Position numbers and translations under genes: made by a program
Shown here: positions 1 to 8,693 of the stretch, piece by piece
Numbering within the stretch: position 1 is the first letter of the stretch
Layout of the letters: the number at the start of each line of letters is the position of its first letter
Notes under the pieces: generated by a model
Seen by the model: the letters and a program-made list of their open reading frames with translations, nothing else
What the model was told of the DNA's origin: nothing
The model's database searches: none
Source of the DNA: Gibbsiella quercinecans
GTDB lineage: Bacteria; Pseudomonadota; Gammaproteobacteria; Enterobacterales; Enterobacteriaceae
Direction of reading: 5' to 3'
Assembly (NCBI RefSeq): GCF_002291425.1
Contig: NZ_CP014136.1
Location: 2,108,001-2,172,000, forward strand
DNA length: 64,000 nucleotides

Positions 1-961
1 CCGCATCGAAAATACATTCGATCATATTGATCGCCTGGCGTAGCGGCGGCAGCGCGCTGTCGATCCAACCGTCGAACAGCGCCGGTTCCACATCAAGCAG
101 ATCGTCCGGCAATGCGGTCATCGGATTCAGCCCGCAGTGTTCGTAGGCCGCCTGTAACGACACATAGCGCTCCAGGCAACCATGGTTGCCGCAATAGCAA
201 GCCCGTCCACCCGGTTGCGCCACGATATGGCCGATTTCGCCGGCATTGTGGGCATGGCCGGTATAAATATGGCTGTCGGTGAAGATCCCCGCCCCCAGCC
301 CGGTGCCGATATAGAGATAAACGAAAGAATTCAGCCGCCGCGCCACGCCGTGAAACCGCTCGCCAATCGCCGCAACGGTAGCGTCGTTTTCCAGCGTCAC
401 CGGCAGCCCGCTGAGGCGGGCCAGTTCCGCCGCTACACCCACCTGCTCCCAGCCGTTGAGCGTCGTCGGCCCCTGAGAGGAAAGGCCCTCCACGCCGAAC
501 GGCCCAGGCATCACCACGCCAATTCCCAGCACTTTGGGCCACTGCGCCGCCAAATGCGCGCGGATCTCATCGAGCACCCCGGCAATGCGCAGTAATGTGT
601 CATGCGGCTGGGGCTTTTGCACCATGATAAGGCGGCGAAACTGGATTTCACCGGCCAGATCCACCAGCACGATCAGCAGCGTCTGGTGGTCGAGGTGAAT
701 GCCGATCGAGTAGGCGCTGACCGGGTTGAGCGTCAGCGGGATCGCCGGCTGGCCGCGCCCGCTGGCCTTGCGCGGCAGATGGGTGGTAAGGATCTCCGCC
801 TGTTGCAGCTCAGCCACGATATTCGACACCGTCTGCGGCGTCAGCGCCGTCAGGCGGGCGAGCTCGGCGCGCGTCAGCTCGCCGTACAGGCGGACGGCTT
901 CAATGATCACCCGGCGATTGTGGGCGCGGGCGTGTTCCAGATTGGTTCCTGAGGTTTTCAT
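1..961 (-). CDS. ROK-family transcriptional repressor (C-terminus cut by window edge)
   Basis: Reading from 961 leftwards, the protein begins MKTSGTNLEHARAHNRR and has an N-terminal winged-helix region (about residues 10-70, with LTRAELARLTALTPQTVSNI as the recognition segment). A ROK/sugar-kinase fold follows, with a DATVAAIGE segment, the glycine-rich YIGTGLGAGIF loop and the ROK zinc signature GRACYCGNHGCLE. ROK repressors of the NagC/Mlc/XylR type sense a sugar or sugar phosphate and repress transport operons. The gene is divergent from a complete sugar ABC operon, so local control of that operon is likely (inference). About 320 codons are visible and the 3' end lies outside the window. 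The ATG at 961 is the natural start because the helix-turn-helix follows directly. Confidence 0.88.
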   Translation of the reverse strand, partial: MKTSGTNLEHARAHNRRVIIEAVRLYGELTRAELARLTALTPQTVSNIVAELQQAEILTTHLPRKASGRGQPAIPLTLNPVSAYSIGIHLDHQTLLIVLVDLAGEIQFRRLIMVQKPQPHDTLLRIAGVLDEIRAHLAAQWPKVLGIGVVMPGPFGVEGLSSQGPTTLNGWEQVGVAAELARLSGLPVTLENDATVAAIGERFHGVARRLNSFVYLYIGTGLGAGIFTDSHIYTGHAHNAGEIGHIVAQPGGRACYCGNHGCLERYVSLQAAYEHCGLNPMTALPDDLLDVEPALFDGWIDSALPPLRQAINMIECIFDA

Positions 962-1161
962 CGGCAGCATTCCAGACAACGGACGGCTCAGTATGTAATT
1001 CAGCCGGGGCGACAATCAATTTAATTTTTTGAAAATATTCAATGCGTTCCCGCCCTGCTCCGCCGCCGGAGCACTGGCCGGCTCGCCATGTGCCGGCCAG
1101 GACTGGCACGCAGCTTGCTTTATTTCTGAGCGGGCTGACAACACCCGGTTTTTTGTCCTCG

Positions 1162-1186
1162 ATTAAATCAATCAAATTGATTTAAT
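1162..1186. promoter_or_regulatory. Perfect inverted repeat, candidate operator of the sugar ABC operon
   Basis: Eleven-base arms ATTAAATCAAT and ATTGATTTAAT are separated by CAA, 27 bases before the start codon of the binding-protein gene. The repeat is AT-rich and perfectly symmetrical, in the only gap between the ROK gene and the operon it faces. Binding by the ROK protein is inferred. It could also be a site for another regulator. Confidence 0.6.
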
Positions 1187-1213
1187 AAATTATAGCGTTC
1201 GCGGAGAGAGAAA

Positions 1214-2461
1214 ATGAAACGTCGAATCACCCCACGGTTGCAAAGCGGTCTGCTCGCCCTACTGGCGTTGAGCGGCGGCGTTCAGGCGGCCGATACGCAA
1301 ATCAACGCGCTGTTCATGACGCAGGCGGCCTATAGCGAGAACGACATTCGCGCCATGACCCACGACTTCGAACAGCAGCACCCGGACATCCACGTCAACC
1401 TGGAATTCGTGCCTTACGAAGCACTGCACGACAAAATCGTAGCGGCGCACGGTGCGAGCAGCAACGGCTACGATGTGGTGCTGTTCGACGCCATCTGGCC
1501 GGCAGAGTTCACCCGTTTCGATCTGTTACAGGACGTCAGCACCCGCATTCCAGCGGCGGAAAAAGCCAACATCTTCCCCGGCGCGATGAACACGGTGGTC
1601 TATCAGGGCAAAACGCTGGGTATGCCGTGGATCCTCGACACAAAATATCTCTATTACAACAAGGCGATGCTGAGCAAAGCGGGCATCAGCCGACCGCCGC
1701 AGACCTGGCAGCAGGTATTGGACGATGCCAAGATCATCAAGGAAAAAGGCATCGTGAAATACCCGCTGGTGTGGAGTTGGTCGCAGGCGGAAGCGCTGGT
1801 GTGCGATTACACCACGCTCGTTTCCGGCTTCGGTGGCCAGTTCTATCAGAACGGTAAGCTGAATTTCACCGGCCCGGCGTCAATGAACGCGGTGAAACTG
1901 ATGAAAGGCTCACTGGATAGCGGGCTGACTAACCCGGCTTCGCGCGAATATCTGGAAGAGGACGTACGCAAAGCGTTCTCTAACGGTGATGCTGCCTTCG
2001 CCCTCAACTGGACCTATATGTACAACATGGCCAACGATCCGCAGCAGAGCAAAGTCGCCGGCGAGGTGGCGATCGTGCCTGCGCCGGGAGACGCGCCGGG
2101 CAAAGCGGGCGCGGTTAATGGCTCAATGGGGCTGGGCATCGCCAAAGCCAGCCAACACCCGGAGCAAGCCTGGCAGTACATCAGCTATATCACTTCGCAG
2201 CCGGTGCAAAACAAATACGCCAAGCTGAGCCTGCCGATTTGGCAATCGTCCTACGACGATCCGGCGGTGAAGGCCGGACAAGAAGCGCTGATCGCGGCGG
2301 CGAAGACCTCGCTCAACGTCATGCTCTCCCGCCCGGAAACCGCTGAATACTCGCGCCTATCCAACACCCTGCAACAGCAATTGCAACAGATCCTGCAAGG
2401 GCAGACAACGCCGGAAGCGAGCATGCAGGCGGTGGATAAAAGCGCGGCCCGGCTGCGCTAA
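1214..2461 (+). CDS. Sugar ABC transporter periplasmic substrate-binding protein (family 1)
   Basis: The 415-residue protein starts with a Sec signal peptide (MKRRITPRLQSGLLALLALSGGVQA, cleavage expected near residue 25). The mature part looks like a family-1 solute-binding protein of the MalE/UgpB class: FMTQAAYSENDIRAM and FEQQHPDIHVNLEFVPY near the N-terminus, GYDVVLFDAIWPAEF, and the PWILDTKYLYYNK segment typical of sugar binders. A GGAGAGAG ribosome site precedes the ATG. It is the first gene of a five-gene operon with two permeases, a sugar kinase and an ATPase. The sugar cannot be read from sequence. The dedicated kinase suggests that an unphosphorylated sugar is imported and phosphorylated inside. 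Confidence 0.9.
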   Translation: MKRRITPRLQSGLLALLALSGGVQAADTQINALFMTQAAYSENDIRAMTHDFEQQHPDIHVNLEFVPYEALHDKIVAAHGASSNGYDVVLFDAIWPAEFTRFDLLQDVSTRIPAAEKANIFPGAMNTVVYQGKTLGMPWILDTKYLYYNKAMLSKAGISRPPQTWQQVLDDAKIIKEKGIVKYPLVWSWSQAEALVCDYTTLVSGFGGQFYQNGKLNFTGPASMNAVKLMKGSLDSGLTNPASREYLEEDVRKAFSNGDAAFALNWTYMYNMANDPQQSKVAGEVAIVPAPGDAPGKAGAVNGSMGLGIAKASQHPEQAWQYISYITSQPVQNKYAKLSLPIWQSSYDDPAVKAGQEALIAAAKTSLNVMLSRPETAEYSRLSNTLQQQLQQILQGQTTPEASMQAVDKSAARLR

Positions 2462-2470
2462 GGAAGAACG

Positions 2471-3370
2471 ATGCTGAGTTTGCAACAACGCGAGCATCGT
2501 CAGGCGTGGGTGCTGCTGGCGCCCATGCTGGTAGTGATGTTCCTGCTAACTGCCTGGCCGCTGCTGCGCACCATCTGGCTCGGATTTACCGACGCGGCGT
2601 TAGTGGGCAGCGGCGAGACCCCAGCCTACGTCGGGCTGGAGAACTACCTTTATGCGCTGACCGATCCCGATTTTCAGGCGGCCATTCTGCGCACGCTGTA
2701 TTTCACCGTAGTGTCAGTGATAATTGAAGGCGTGCTGGGAGTGCTGGTGGCGTTGCTGCTCAACCAGCGCTTCGTCGGACGCAATCTGTTGCGCGTGCTG
2801 GTGATCCTGCCGTGGGCGCTGCCGACCATTGTTAACGCCATGATGTGGCGGCTCAACTTCAACCCGGATTATGGCAGCATCAACGCACTATTAACGCAGT
2901 TGGGCGTTATCGACCATTACCGCAGTTGGCTGGGTTCGCCGGACGCCGCGCTGCACGCGGTGATGCTGGCGGACATCTGGAAAAACTACCCGTTGGTGAC
3001 GCTGCTGACGTTGGCGGCGCTACAATCGATCCCGGAAGACCTGTATGAAGCGGCGCGGCTGGATGGCGCCCCAGCCTGGCGACGTTTTCGCGCCATCACC
3101 TTCCCGGCGATCGTCGCCCCGCTCGGCGTCGCGCTGGTGTTGCGCACCATCGACTCTTTCAAGGTTTTCGACATCATCTACGTGATGACGCGCGGCGGCC
3201 CGGCAGACAGCACCAAAACCCTCAGTTTTTTCGTCTATCAGGAGTCGTTCAGCTACCTGCGCGCCGGCAGCGGCGCAGCCTACGCCATCTTGATGGCGCT
3301 GATGTGCAGCGTGCTGATCGCGCTCTATTTGTTAATGCTGCGCCGACGGAGTGCCGACCATGAAACGTAA
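2471..3370 (+). CDS. Sugar ABC transporter permease, MalF/UgpA type
   Basis: A 299-residue inner-membrane protein with six predicted transmembrane segments. The first is VLLAPMLVVMFLLTAWPLL, and the NYLYALTDPDFQAAILRTL element typical of MalF-type subunits follows. The EAA loop that docks on the ATPase is clear: EAARLDGAPAWRRFRAITFP (about residues 192-211). It begins 9 bases after the binding-protein gene, and its last 11 bases overlap the next permease gene, so translation is probably coupled. The pair would form the heterodimeric membrane channel. Confidence 0.9.
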   Translation: MLSLQQREHRQAWVLLAPMLVVMFLLTAWPLLRTIWLGFTDAALVGSGETPAYVGLENYLYALTDPDFQAAILRTLYFTVVSVIIEGVLGVLVALLLNQRFVGRNLLRVLVILPWALPTIVNAMMWRLNFNPDYGSINALLTQLGVIDHYRSWLGSPDAALHAVMLADIWKNYPLVTLLTLAALQSIPEDLYEAARLDGAPAWRRFRAITFPAIVAPLGVALVLRTIDSFKVFDIIYVMTRGGPADSTKTLSFFVYQESFSYLRAGSGAAYAILMALMCSVLIALYLLMLRRRSADHET

Positions 3371-4199
3371 ACTGCGCCCGCTGCTGCGTTACGGCGCCGC
3401 GCTGCTGGTGGCTGCCAGCATCGTCGGCCCGATGCTGTGGCTGTTCCTGATGAGCGTCAGTTCCACGGCCGATTTAACCCGCGTGCCGCTGGAATGGCTG
3501 CCGCGCCAGTGGGATTTCAGCCGCTACGGCCGCCTGCTCTCTCTGCAAATCGGCCAGCCTGGTGAACTGTTCCTCCATGCGCTGGGCAACAGCCTGCTGG
3601 TGGCCAGCGGCGCGACGCTGCTTTCGCTGCTGCTGGCAATCCCGGCAGCGTTCAGTTTCTCCCGCTATCCGGGGCGCGACGGTTGGCTGTTCGCTGGACT
3701 GGCGGTCTATATGGTGCCGCCAGTGGCGTTCGCGCTGCCGTTGTACGCCGTGCTGCAACAGTTGGATCTGCTAAATACCCGCGGCGGGCTAACGCTAGTC
3801 TATTGCTCGCTGATCCTGCCTTTCCTCACCTGGATGCTGAAAAATCAGTTCGATAGCCTGCCGCGCGACATCGAACAGGCGGCGCGGCTGGACGGGCTGC
3901 GATTCTGGCAGGTGCTGCTGCGCATCACCCTGCCGCTGGCGAAGCCGATGCTGGGCGCGGCGGCGATCTTCGGTTGGCTACTGGCCTGGGACGAGTTTTT
4001 CTACGCGCTGCTGTTTACCAGTAACCTCAGCGCACAAACCCTGCCGGTGACCATCGCCGGTTTCACCGCCGGGCGCGCCACCGACGATGGCCTGATCGCC
4101 GCTGTCGGCATACTCGCCTCGACGCCCCCGCTATTTATCGCCATCTGGCTGCAGAAAGCGCTGGTCAGCGGCCTCACCAATGGCGGCAGTAAGGGATAA
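3360..4199 (+). CDS. Sugar ABC transporter permease, MalG/UgpE type
   Basis: A MalG-type permease of 279 residues starting MKRKLRPLLRYGAALLVAAS. The EAA motif is present (EQAARLDGLRFWQVLLRITLP), and the C-terminus KALVSGLTNGGSKG is typical of MalG subunits, which end KALVxGLTxGAVKG. The ATG at 3360 was chosen over an in-frame GTG nine bases upstream because CGGAG lies at good distance from it and MKRK is a normal start for the family. It overlaps the preceding gene by 11 bases. The next gene follows 2 bases after the stop. Confidence 0.9.
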   Translation: MKRKLRPLLRYGAALLVAASIVGPMLWLFLMSVSSTADLTRVPLEWLPRQWDFSRYGRLLSLQIGQPGELFLHALGNSLLVASGATLLSLLLAIPAAFSFSRYPGRDGWLFAGLAVYMVPPVAFALPLYAVLQQLDLLNTRGGLTLVYCSLILPFLTWMLKNQFDSLPRDIEQAARLDGLRFWQVLLRITLPLAKPMLGAAAIFGWLLAWDEFFYALLFTSNLSAQTLPVTIAGFTAGRATDDGLIAAVGILASTPPLFIAIWLQKALVSGLTNGGSKG

Positions 4200-4201
4200 C
4201 C

Positions 4202-5164
4202 ATGGACAGAACCCACAACGCCACCTTGTATGTGGCAGGCAATATCAACATCGATTTAATTATGGGTACGCTGGCGCAGTGGCCGCGACCCGGCACCGAG
4301 ATCATGCTGGAGCATAGCGAGCTGCGCCCCGGCGGCTCCGCCGGAAACTGTGCGCTGGCGCTGGCGCAGATGAACGTGCCGCACCGGGCCGTCGCCAATC
4401 AGGGCAGCGACGGCTTCAGCGCCTGGCTGGCCGGGCACTTCGCCGCCAGCGCCGACGCCTGGCCGCGCTACGCCTGCGATACTTCGCTGACCGTGGGCGT
4501 GACCCATCCGGACAAAGAGCGCTCGTTTATCAGTAATCAGGGCCACATCGTGCGCCTGACTGCCGCAGACGTGCTGGCGCAGTTGCCGGAGCGTGCCCAG
4601 CCGGGCGATATCGCGCTGTTATGCGGCACGTTTTTATGTACCGCGCTGCTTGACGATTACCCGGCGCTGCTGGCCACGCTGCAACAACGCGGTTTTCTGG
4701 TGGCGGTGGATACCGGTTGGCCGCCGCGGGGCTGGAGCGATGCTCTGCGCCGGCAGTTGCTGCACTGGTTGGCCGATTGCGATTGGCTGCTGCTCAACGA
4801 GGCAGAAACCCTCGGCTTTGCCCAGCAGCCCACGCTGGAAGCGTCGGCCCGTTGGCTGGCAGACCGTTTGCACCGTGGCGGCGGCTGTGTGGTAAAACGC
4901 GGTGCGCAGGGAGCCAGCCTGTGGACACGCCAAACACAGTTGGACGCGCCGGCGCAGCCGGTGGCCGTGGTCGATACCATTGGCGCCGGCGACAGTTTCA
5001 ACGCGGGCTTTCTCAGCGCGCTGCTGTGCGGCGAACCCCACGCGCAAGCGCTGCGCTGGGGCATTGAGGTGTCGGCGCATGCCATCAGCAGTTCGCCACG
5101 CAGCTATCCCGACTGGCAAACCTTACAACAATCCTTATTCACACCCGATCTTGAGGAGAATTGA
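4202..5164 (+). CDS. PfkB-family carbohydrate kinase
   Basis: A 320-residue ribokinase/PfkB-family sugar kinase. The family N-terminus is visible (YVAGNINIDLIMGTLAQWP), then the GGSAGNCALALAQM substrate loop. The C-terminal signature VVDTIGAGDSFNAGFLSALL carries the catalytic Asp and the anion-hole glycines. Such enzymes phosphorylate a sugar hydroxyl with ATP in the cytoplasm. Its place between permease and ATPase genes means it probably phosphorylates the imported sugar. The exact substrate is unknown; ribokinase, fructokinase and KDG-kinase subfamilies are all possible. Confidence 0.88.
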   Translation: MDRTHNATLYVAGNINIDLIMGTLAQWPRPGTEIMLEHSELRPGGSAGNCALALAQMNVPHRAVANQGSDGFSAWLAGHFAASADAWPRYACDTSLTVGVTHPDKERSFISNQGHIVRLTAADVLAQLPERAQPGDIALLCGTFLCTALLDDYPALLATLQQRGFLVAVDTGWPPRGWSDALRRQLLHWLADCDWLLLNEAETLGFAQQPTLEASARWLADRLHRGGGCVVKRGAQGASLWTRQTQLDAPAQPVAVVDTIGAGDSFNAGFLSALLCGEPHAQALRWGIEVSAHAISSSPRSYPDWQTLQQSLFTPDLEEN

Positions 5165-5167
5165 GTC

Positions 5168-6247
5168 ATGGCCGGCGTAGAACTGGTAAAGGTAGCCAAG
5201 CGCTACGGTAAACAAACGGTGCTGCATCCGCTTGATCTCACCATTCCCGACGGCAGTTTCACCGTGCTGGTGGGGCCGTCCGGCTGCGGAAAATCAACCC
5301 TGTTGCGCTTATTGGCCGGGCTGGAAACTTTGTCTGACGGCGACATCCTGCTGGATAAGCAGCAAATCAACGATCTCGACCCGGCGGAGCGCGATATCGC
5401 CATGGTATTTCAAAGCTACGCGCTCTACCCCCACCTGACGGTGGCGGAAAACCTGGCGTTTCACATGCAGGTAAAGAAAGTGAAACGGGAAGAGCAGCAA
5501 AGCAAAATCGCGCATATCGCCACCATGCTCGGCATCGACAAACTGCTCAGCCGCTACCCGCGAGCCCTGTCCGGCGGCCAGCGCCAACGCGTGGCAATGG
5601 GCCGGGCGATGGTGCGCAACCCGCGGGTGTTCCTGTTCGACGAACCGCTGTCCAATCTGGATGCGCAGCTGCGCATGGAACTGCGCGCCGAGATCAAAGC
5701 GCTGCACCAGCGTTTCAATACCACCACGCTGTATGTGACGCACGATCAGGTGGAAGCGATGACGCTGGCCGACCAGATCGTGGTGATGCGCGATGGCGTG
5801 ATTGTGCAGCAAGGTGATCCGCTGACCATTTACGATCGCCCGGTCAACACTTTCGTCGCCCAGTTTATCGGATCGCCGCCGATGAACCTGCTAGCGGGAA
5901 ACATCGAGGTACGCAACGGCCACCCCGGCGTAAAATGCGGCGCACAGTGGTTGGCGCTGCCGGCGCGCTGGCACGCCGCTGCACTGGCACAGGGGGAAAA
6001 AGAGGTGCTGGTCGGGCTGCGCCCCCACGACATCCTACCCTCGCCGGAGGGCGTGGCGGCGACAGTGCGGATTGTGGAAGTGACCGGCGAATCGACGCTG
6101 CTACACCTCGACTGGCAAGGCGCGCCGTTGCACGTGCAGGTGGCAGAACGCGTGACGGCACGGCCGGGAACCCCGCTGCCGCTGGTTATCAGGCCGGAGA
6201 AAATCCATTTGTTCGACGCGGCAAGCGGCGAACGATTGGCTGAATAG
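5168..6247 (+). CDS. Sugar ABC transporter ATP-binding protein, MalK/UgpC type
   Basis: A 359-residue importer ATPase. Walker A GPSGCGKST, Q-loop FQSYALYPHLTV, signature LSGGQRQRVAMGRAMV, Walker B VFLFDEPLSNLD and switch His in YVTHDQVEAMTLAD are all intact. A C-terminal MalK-type regulatory OB region (from about residue 235, with VGLRPHDI) completes the usual length. It is last in the operon, 3 bases after the kinase stop. It energises the two permeases encoded upstream. Confidence 0.92.
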   Translation: MAGVELVKVAKRYGKQTVLHPLDLTIPDGSFTVLVGPSGCGKSTLLRLLAGLETLSDGDILLDKQQINDLDPAERDIAMVFQSYALYPHLTVAENLAFHMQVKKVKREEQQSKIAHIATMLGIDKLLSRYPRALSGGQRQRVAMGRAMVRNPRVFLFDEPLSNLDAQLRMELRAEIKALHQRFNTTTLYVTHDQVEAMTLADQIVVMRDGVIVQQGDPLTIYDRPVNTFVAQFIGSPPMNLLAGNIEVRNGHPGVKCGAQWLALPARWHAAALAQGEKEVLVGLRPHDILPSPEGVAATVRIVEVTGESTLLHLDWQGAPLHVQVAERVTARPGTPLPLVIRPEKIHLFDAASGERLAE

Positions 6248-6251
6248 ACAT

Positions 6252-6280
6252 CACGTTGCAGCCAATGCGGCTGCAACGTG
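6252..6280. terminator. Hairpin after sugar operon
   Basis: Perfect 12-bp arms CACGTTGCAGCC / GGCTGCAACGTG enclose a 5-base loop (AATGC), 4 bases after the ATPase stop codon. No T-run follows on the plus strand, so it may be a Rho-linked or 3'-end-stabilising hairpin rather than a classical terminator. Confidence 0.5.
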
Positions 6281-6329
6281 AAAGACGGCGCTGAGTGGAT
6301 AACAAACGAGAGGGTTCACCCATCATGGC

Positions 6330-6710
6330 TTATTGCTCATCAATAATATGCCGCTCTTCGCCATACCAAAGTTGCGAATGTGCCAAATCTACGAATTTTC
6401 GTTCATCTTCAATAAGTTGCTGCAGCGCATTTAAACCTTCTTCTGTTTTTCGCGCAGCGAGATGCGATGCCAGATCGTCCCACCACAATTCGGCGCAACC
6501 ATCGAAATCGACAGGGGTGGCATTCCTTGTGTGCTGAAGCGCATGTTGTGCCACTTCATTCGCAAAGGGAACCGTCTGGATATACCTGCGAATACCAAGC
6601 ATTGCAGAATATTTGATCACTAATGGCGCATGGTGATTACGCCAGTGATCATCAAACTCTTCCCGTGTTAAATCGGGGCGCCTTTTTACACACATAATTA
6701 ATTTTAACAT
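6330..6710 (-). CDS. EthD-domain protein (stress-response-type dimeric alpha/beta barrel)
   Basis: A 126-residue protein beginning MLKLIMCVKRRPDLTREEF, then DHWRNHHAPLV (the HxxxHxP pattern of EthD proteins) and a second ferredoxin-like half with DGCAELWWDDLASH. EthD domains are small dimeric barrels in ring-cleavage and polyketide or quinone chemistry. The substrate here is unknown. The start at 6710 was preferred over an upstream in-frame ATG because AAAGGAG lies 7 bases before it. It is divergent from a MerR gene, and its promoter has the MerR-type 20-bp spacer, so it is probably the MerR target. Confidence 0.8.
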   Translation of the reverse strand: MLKLIMCVKRRPDLTREEFDDHWRNHHAPLVIKYSAMLGIRRYIQTVPFANEVAQHALQHTRNATPVDFDGCAELWWDDLASHLAARKTEEGLNALQQLIEDERKFVDLAHSQLWYGEERHIIDEQ

Positions 6711-6740
6711 GCCGTTGCTCCTTTCATTCTGGAGCATCGA

Positions 6741-6772
6741 ATCTTACACTCTGACAGTAGTGTCAGAGTCAA
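6741..6772 (-). promoter_or_regulatory. MerR-type promoter with 20-bp spacer and operator palindrome
   Basis: On the minus strand, -35 TTGACT (6767-6772) and -10 TAAGAT (6741-6746) are separated by exactly 20 bases, too long for ordinary sigma-70 recognition but typical of promoters twisted open by MerR proteins. The spacer holds a 9-bp palindrome ACTCTGACA-GTAG-TGTCAGAGT (6748-6769). The promoter points at the EthD gene, and the adjacent merR reads the other way. Confidence 0.75.
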
Positions 6773-6781
6773 GGGGGCGTC

Positions 6782-7114
6782 ATGCAAATTGGTAAACTGG
6801 CAGCGCTTACCGGCGTGAGCATTCGAATGCTCCGCTACTATGAAAGCGCCGGGTTGCTTCACCCAACGCGAACGGAAGCGGGTTATCGTTGCTTCACGCG
6901 GGAAGATGTGGCGGTGGTGAAACGCATACTTACGCTAAACCAGGCGGGGTTTACTCTGCCTGCAATTCACGGCTTGTTGAATTGCGTAGGTTCAGAAACA
7001 GCCCCCTGCGAAACCCTAAAAATTCGAGTGCGGGAACAACTGGATGAGATCGACCGTCGGATTGAAACCCTGTACGAAAGCCGCGCTCTGCTTAACCAAC
7101 TTCTTACGCCCTGA
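6782..7114 (+). CDS. MerR-family transcriptional regulator
   Basis: A 110-residue regulator with a typical MerR N-terminal winged helix (MQIGKLAALTGVSIRMLRYY, then ESAGLLHP and the GYRCF/REDV wing), followed by a dimerisation coiled coil (about residues 75-108). It is shorter than metal-sensing MerR proteins and has no clear C-terminal ligand domain. Two cysteines occur (NCVGSE and APCETLK), but no classical metal-loop spacing is evident. It is divergent from the EthD gene, with its likely operator in between. The last 38 bases of the gene occur again at 8694-8731. Confidence 0.9.
   Translation: MQIGKLAALTGVSIRMLRYYESAGLLHPTRTEAGYRCFTREDVAVVKRILTLNQAGFTLPAIHGLLNCVGSETAPCETLKIRVREQLDEIDRRIETLYESRALLNQLLTP
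7077..7114 (+). repeat. Left copy of a 38-bp direct repeat (3' end of merR)
   Basis: This stretch, ending at the merR stop codon, matches 8694-8731 with a single mismatch (T versus C in the penultimate codons). Flanks on both sides differ. Duplication of a gene's 3' end around a foreign segment is what site-specific integration leaves (attL/attR-like), but no recombinase gene lies between the copies. Confidence 0.7.
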
Positions 7115-7469
7115 AGTTAAAAAACGTTTTTTGCCAGAGCGATACCCAACGTAGATGTTTGTATTTAGGCGCTCCTCCTGCCGGGTTTACACTCGCATTC
7201 TGGCACTTAGATGCCGCCAAAGTTGGAGCGTCCATTTCAATTATCTCTGGATCAGATGGGCGTCGGCCAAAATCTGATGTATTCAAAAAACCTGCACCTC
7301 GGACACAGGAGTGCTACAGTGGCTAACGTTTTCAGACGAGCGCCCATAAGGCCGCTCATCGTTCCGAAAAAAAGGTCAAAACGTCAGCGGTTCATGTCGG
7401 TATTTGCGGCCCCGGCCTCCAGTGTCAGCCAGTTGCATCGGCACTGGATATTTCACACATTGTTTTCTA
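7115..7469. other. Non-coding left part of the small insertion
   Basis: No supportable gene is seen. Short open frames on both strands lack ribosome sites and recognisable motifs. The base composition is mixed, unlike the AT-rich gene that follows. It may be worn-out remnant DNA. Confidence 0.4.
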
Positions 7470-8222
7470 CTAATTACAATAGCTGGCAAAGATAACATGT
7501 TTCTTTCTCATTGACTTAACCCACTGAGAGGCCGAATTAGCATAAGAAATATTTCTCATCCCAAATTTACCCATATCTTCCGGAGTGTAAGAAAACCATT
7601 TCTCAGGAAATTTTTCATTATAATCATCTTTTAATTGCGGACAGAAAGACAATTGAATAGCCACCCCAATTTTTTTATAGAAAACTACATCTTCTTTTCT
7701 TATCTCTTTTATCTCAGGTAACTTGAGAAAATCATCACGCGATATCCCTCCTGACACATTAAGTTCTTTTTCTGGTCCGTTAACACCACCATGCCACAGA
7801 AGATAGGAGTCATTACCAAGATGCTTTTGTTTTCCTGCCGGAAAGATGTAATTAGCACACGCGGAAGCACACACGCTACGTACATCAATATCAATGTCAT
7901 TGTGATATACGTAAAAACCTATCTGCAAAGCAGATTTAGCATCGCCACCAACACTGTTAATGGATATTTTTTTAATTTTATTCTCACCAATTTTTCTTAG
8001 TATTTCAGTATAGGAATTCTCTTTTATTTTCCCATCAAAATAAACCACATTGCCTTTCACTCTTATTTTAGGAGGATCAAAGAGAGCTTTTCCATCCTTC
8101 AGATCTATTTCCGAATAGGCTAAGCACAATCTTGGACTAAAAAGAAACATAAACATTATTAAGGCCAACATTATAAATTGACAATTAAAAAACGCCCGAG
8201 GGGAGAAATTACATTTGGACAT
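7470..8222 (-). CDS. Secreted or membrane-anchored ClpP-fold-like protein (COG3904-like)
   Basis: A 250-residue, AT-rich gene. The product starts with a basic region and a hydrophobic segment (FIMLALIMFMFLFSPRLCLA, a signal peptide or anchor). The core pattern SINSVGGDAKSALQIG, then SVCASACANYIFPAG and LLWHGG resembles the ClpP/crotonase-like periplasmic proteins grouped as COG3904, with Ser in CASACA and His in WHGG as possible catalytic residues. Start 8222 was chosen over a longer frame because GGAG lies 8 bases upstream and the signal sequence follows. The substrate is unknown. Its composition differs from its neighbours and it lies between two direct repeats, so it is probably acquired. 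Confidence 0.6.
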   Translation of the reverse strand: MSKCNFSPRAFFNCQFIMLALIMFMFLFSPRLCLAYSEIDLKDGKALFDPPKIRVKGNVVYFDGKIKENSYTEILRKIGENKIKKISINSVGGDAKSALQIGFYVYHNDIDIDVRSVCASACANYIFPAGKQKHLGNDSYLLWHGGVNGPEKELNVSGGISRDDFLKLPEIKEIRKEDVVFYKKIGVAIQLSFCPQLKDDYNEKFPEKWFSYTPEDMGKFGMRNISYANSASQWVKSMRKKHVIFASYCN

Positions 8223-8693
8223 TAAATAAACTCCATCCCTGCCAAAATAACAAACGGTGATTTTGTCAAAAAATATTATCTTTAAACTCAATCCATTACA
8301 GAGAATTTGATATATTCCCACATAAAACAGGTAATACCAATTGATTCTTATTTATAATGTACCCCCTTTTTTTGAGTGTTTTAAGTCAATATGGGTTACA
8401 AAATGTAAACCATTGCAATTTAAAGAACCCCTAAGGTAAACGTGTACTTTATCATTGATTTTATAACAAATAAATCAACGCATAATATTTAAAAGTGTGA
8501 GTAATTACGCTTGAAAATTAAATAATAGATCTACGATTGAGTCATTTATTTTTGAATATATGGGATCTTCAACAACTGCACGTTCAGGGCAGGAAGGGCA
8601 AATGCCAGACGATATAAAATTACGCGCCGCGTCCCGTTTTACCGGGCTTCGCCAGTGTGACTGCCGGTAAGAGCCAAAGACCAGGCAGCCACA
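8223..8693. other. AT-rich non-coding segment
   Basis: Very AT-rich up to about 8570, then ordinary composition. No open frame with a ribosome site or motif is visible. It probably holds the promoter of the ClpP-like gene and the right-hand end of the inserted segment. Confidence 0.4.
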
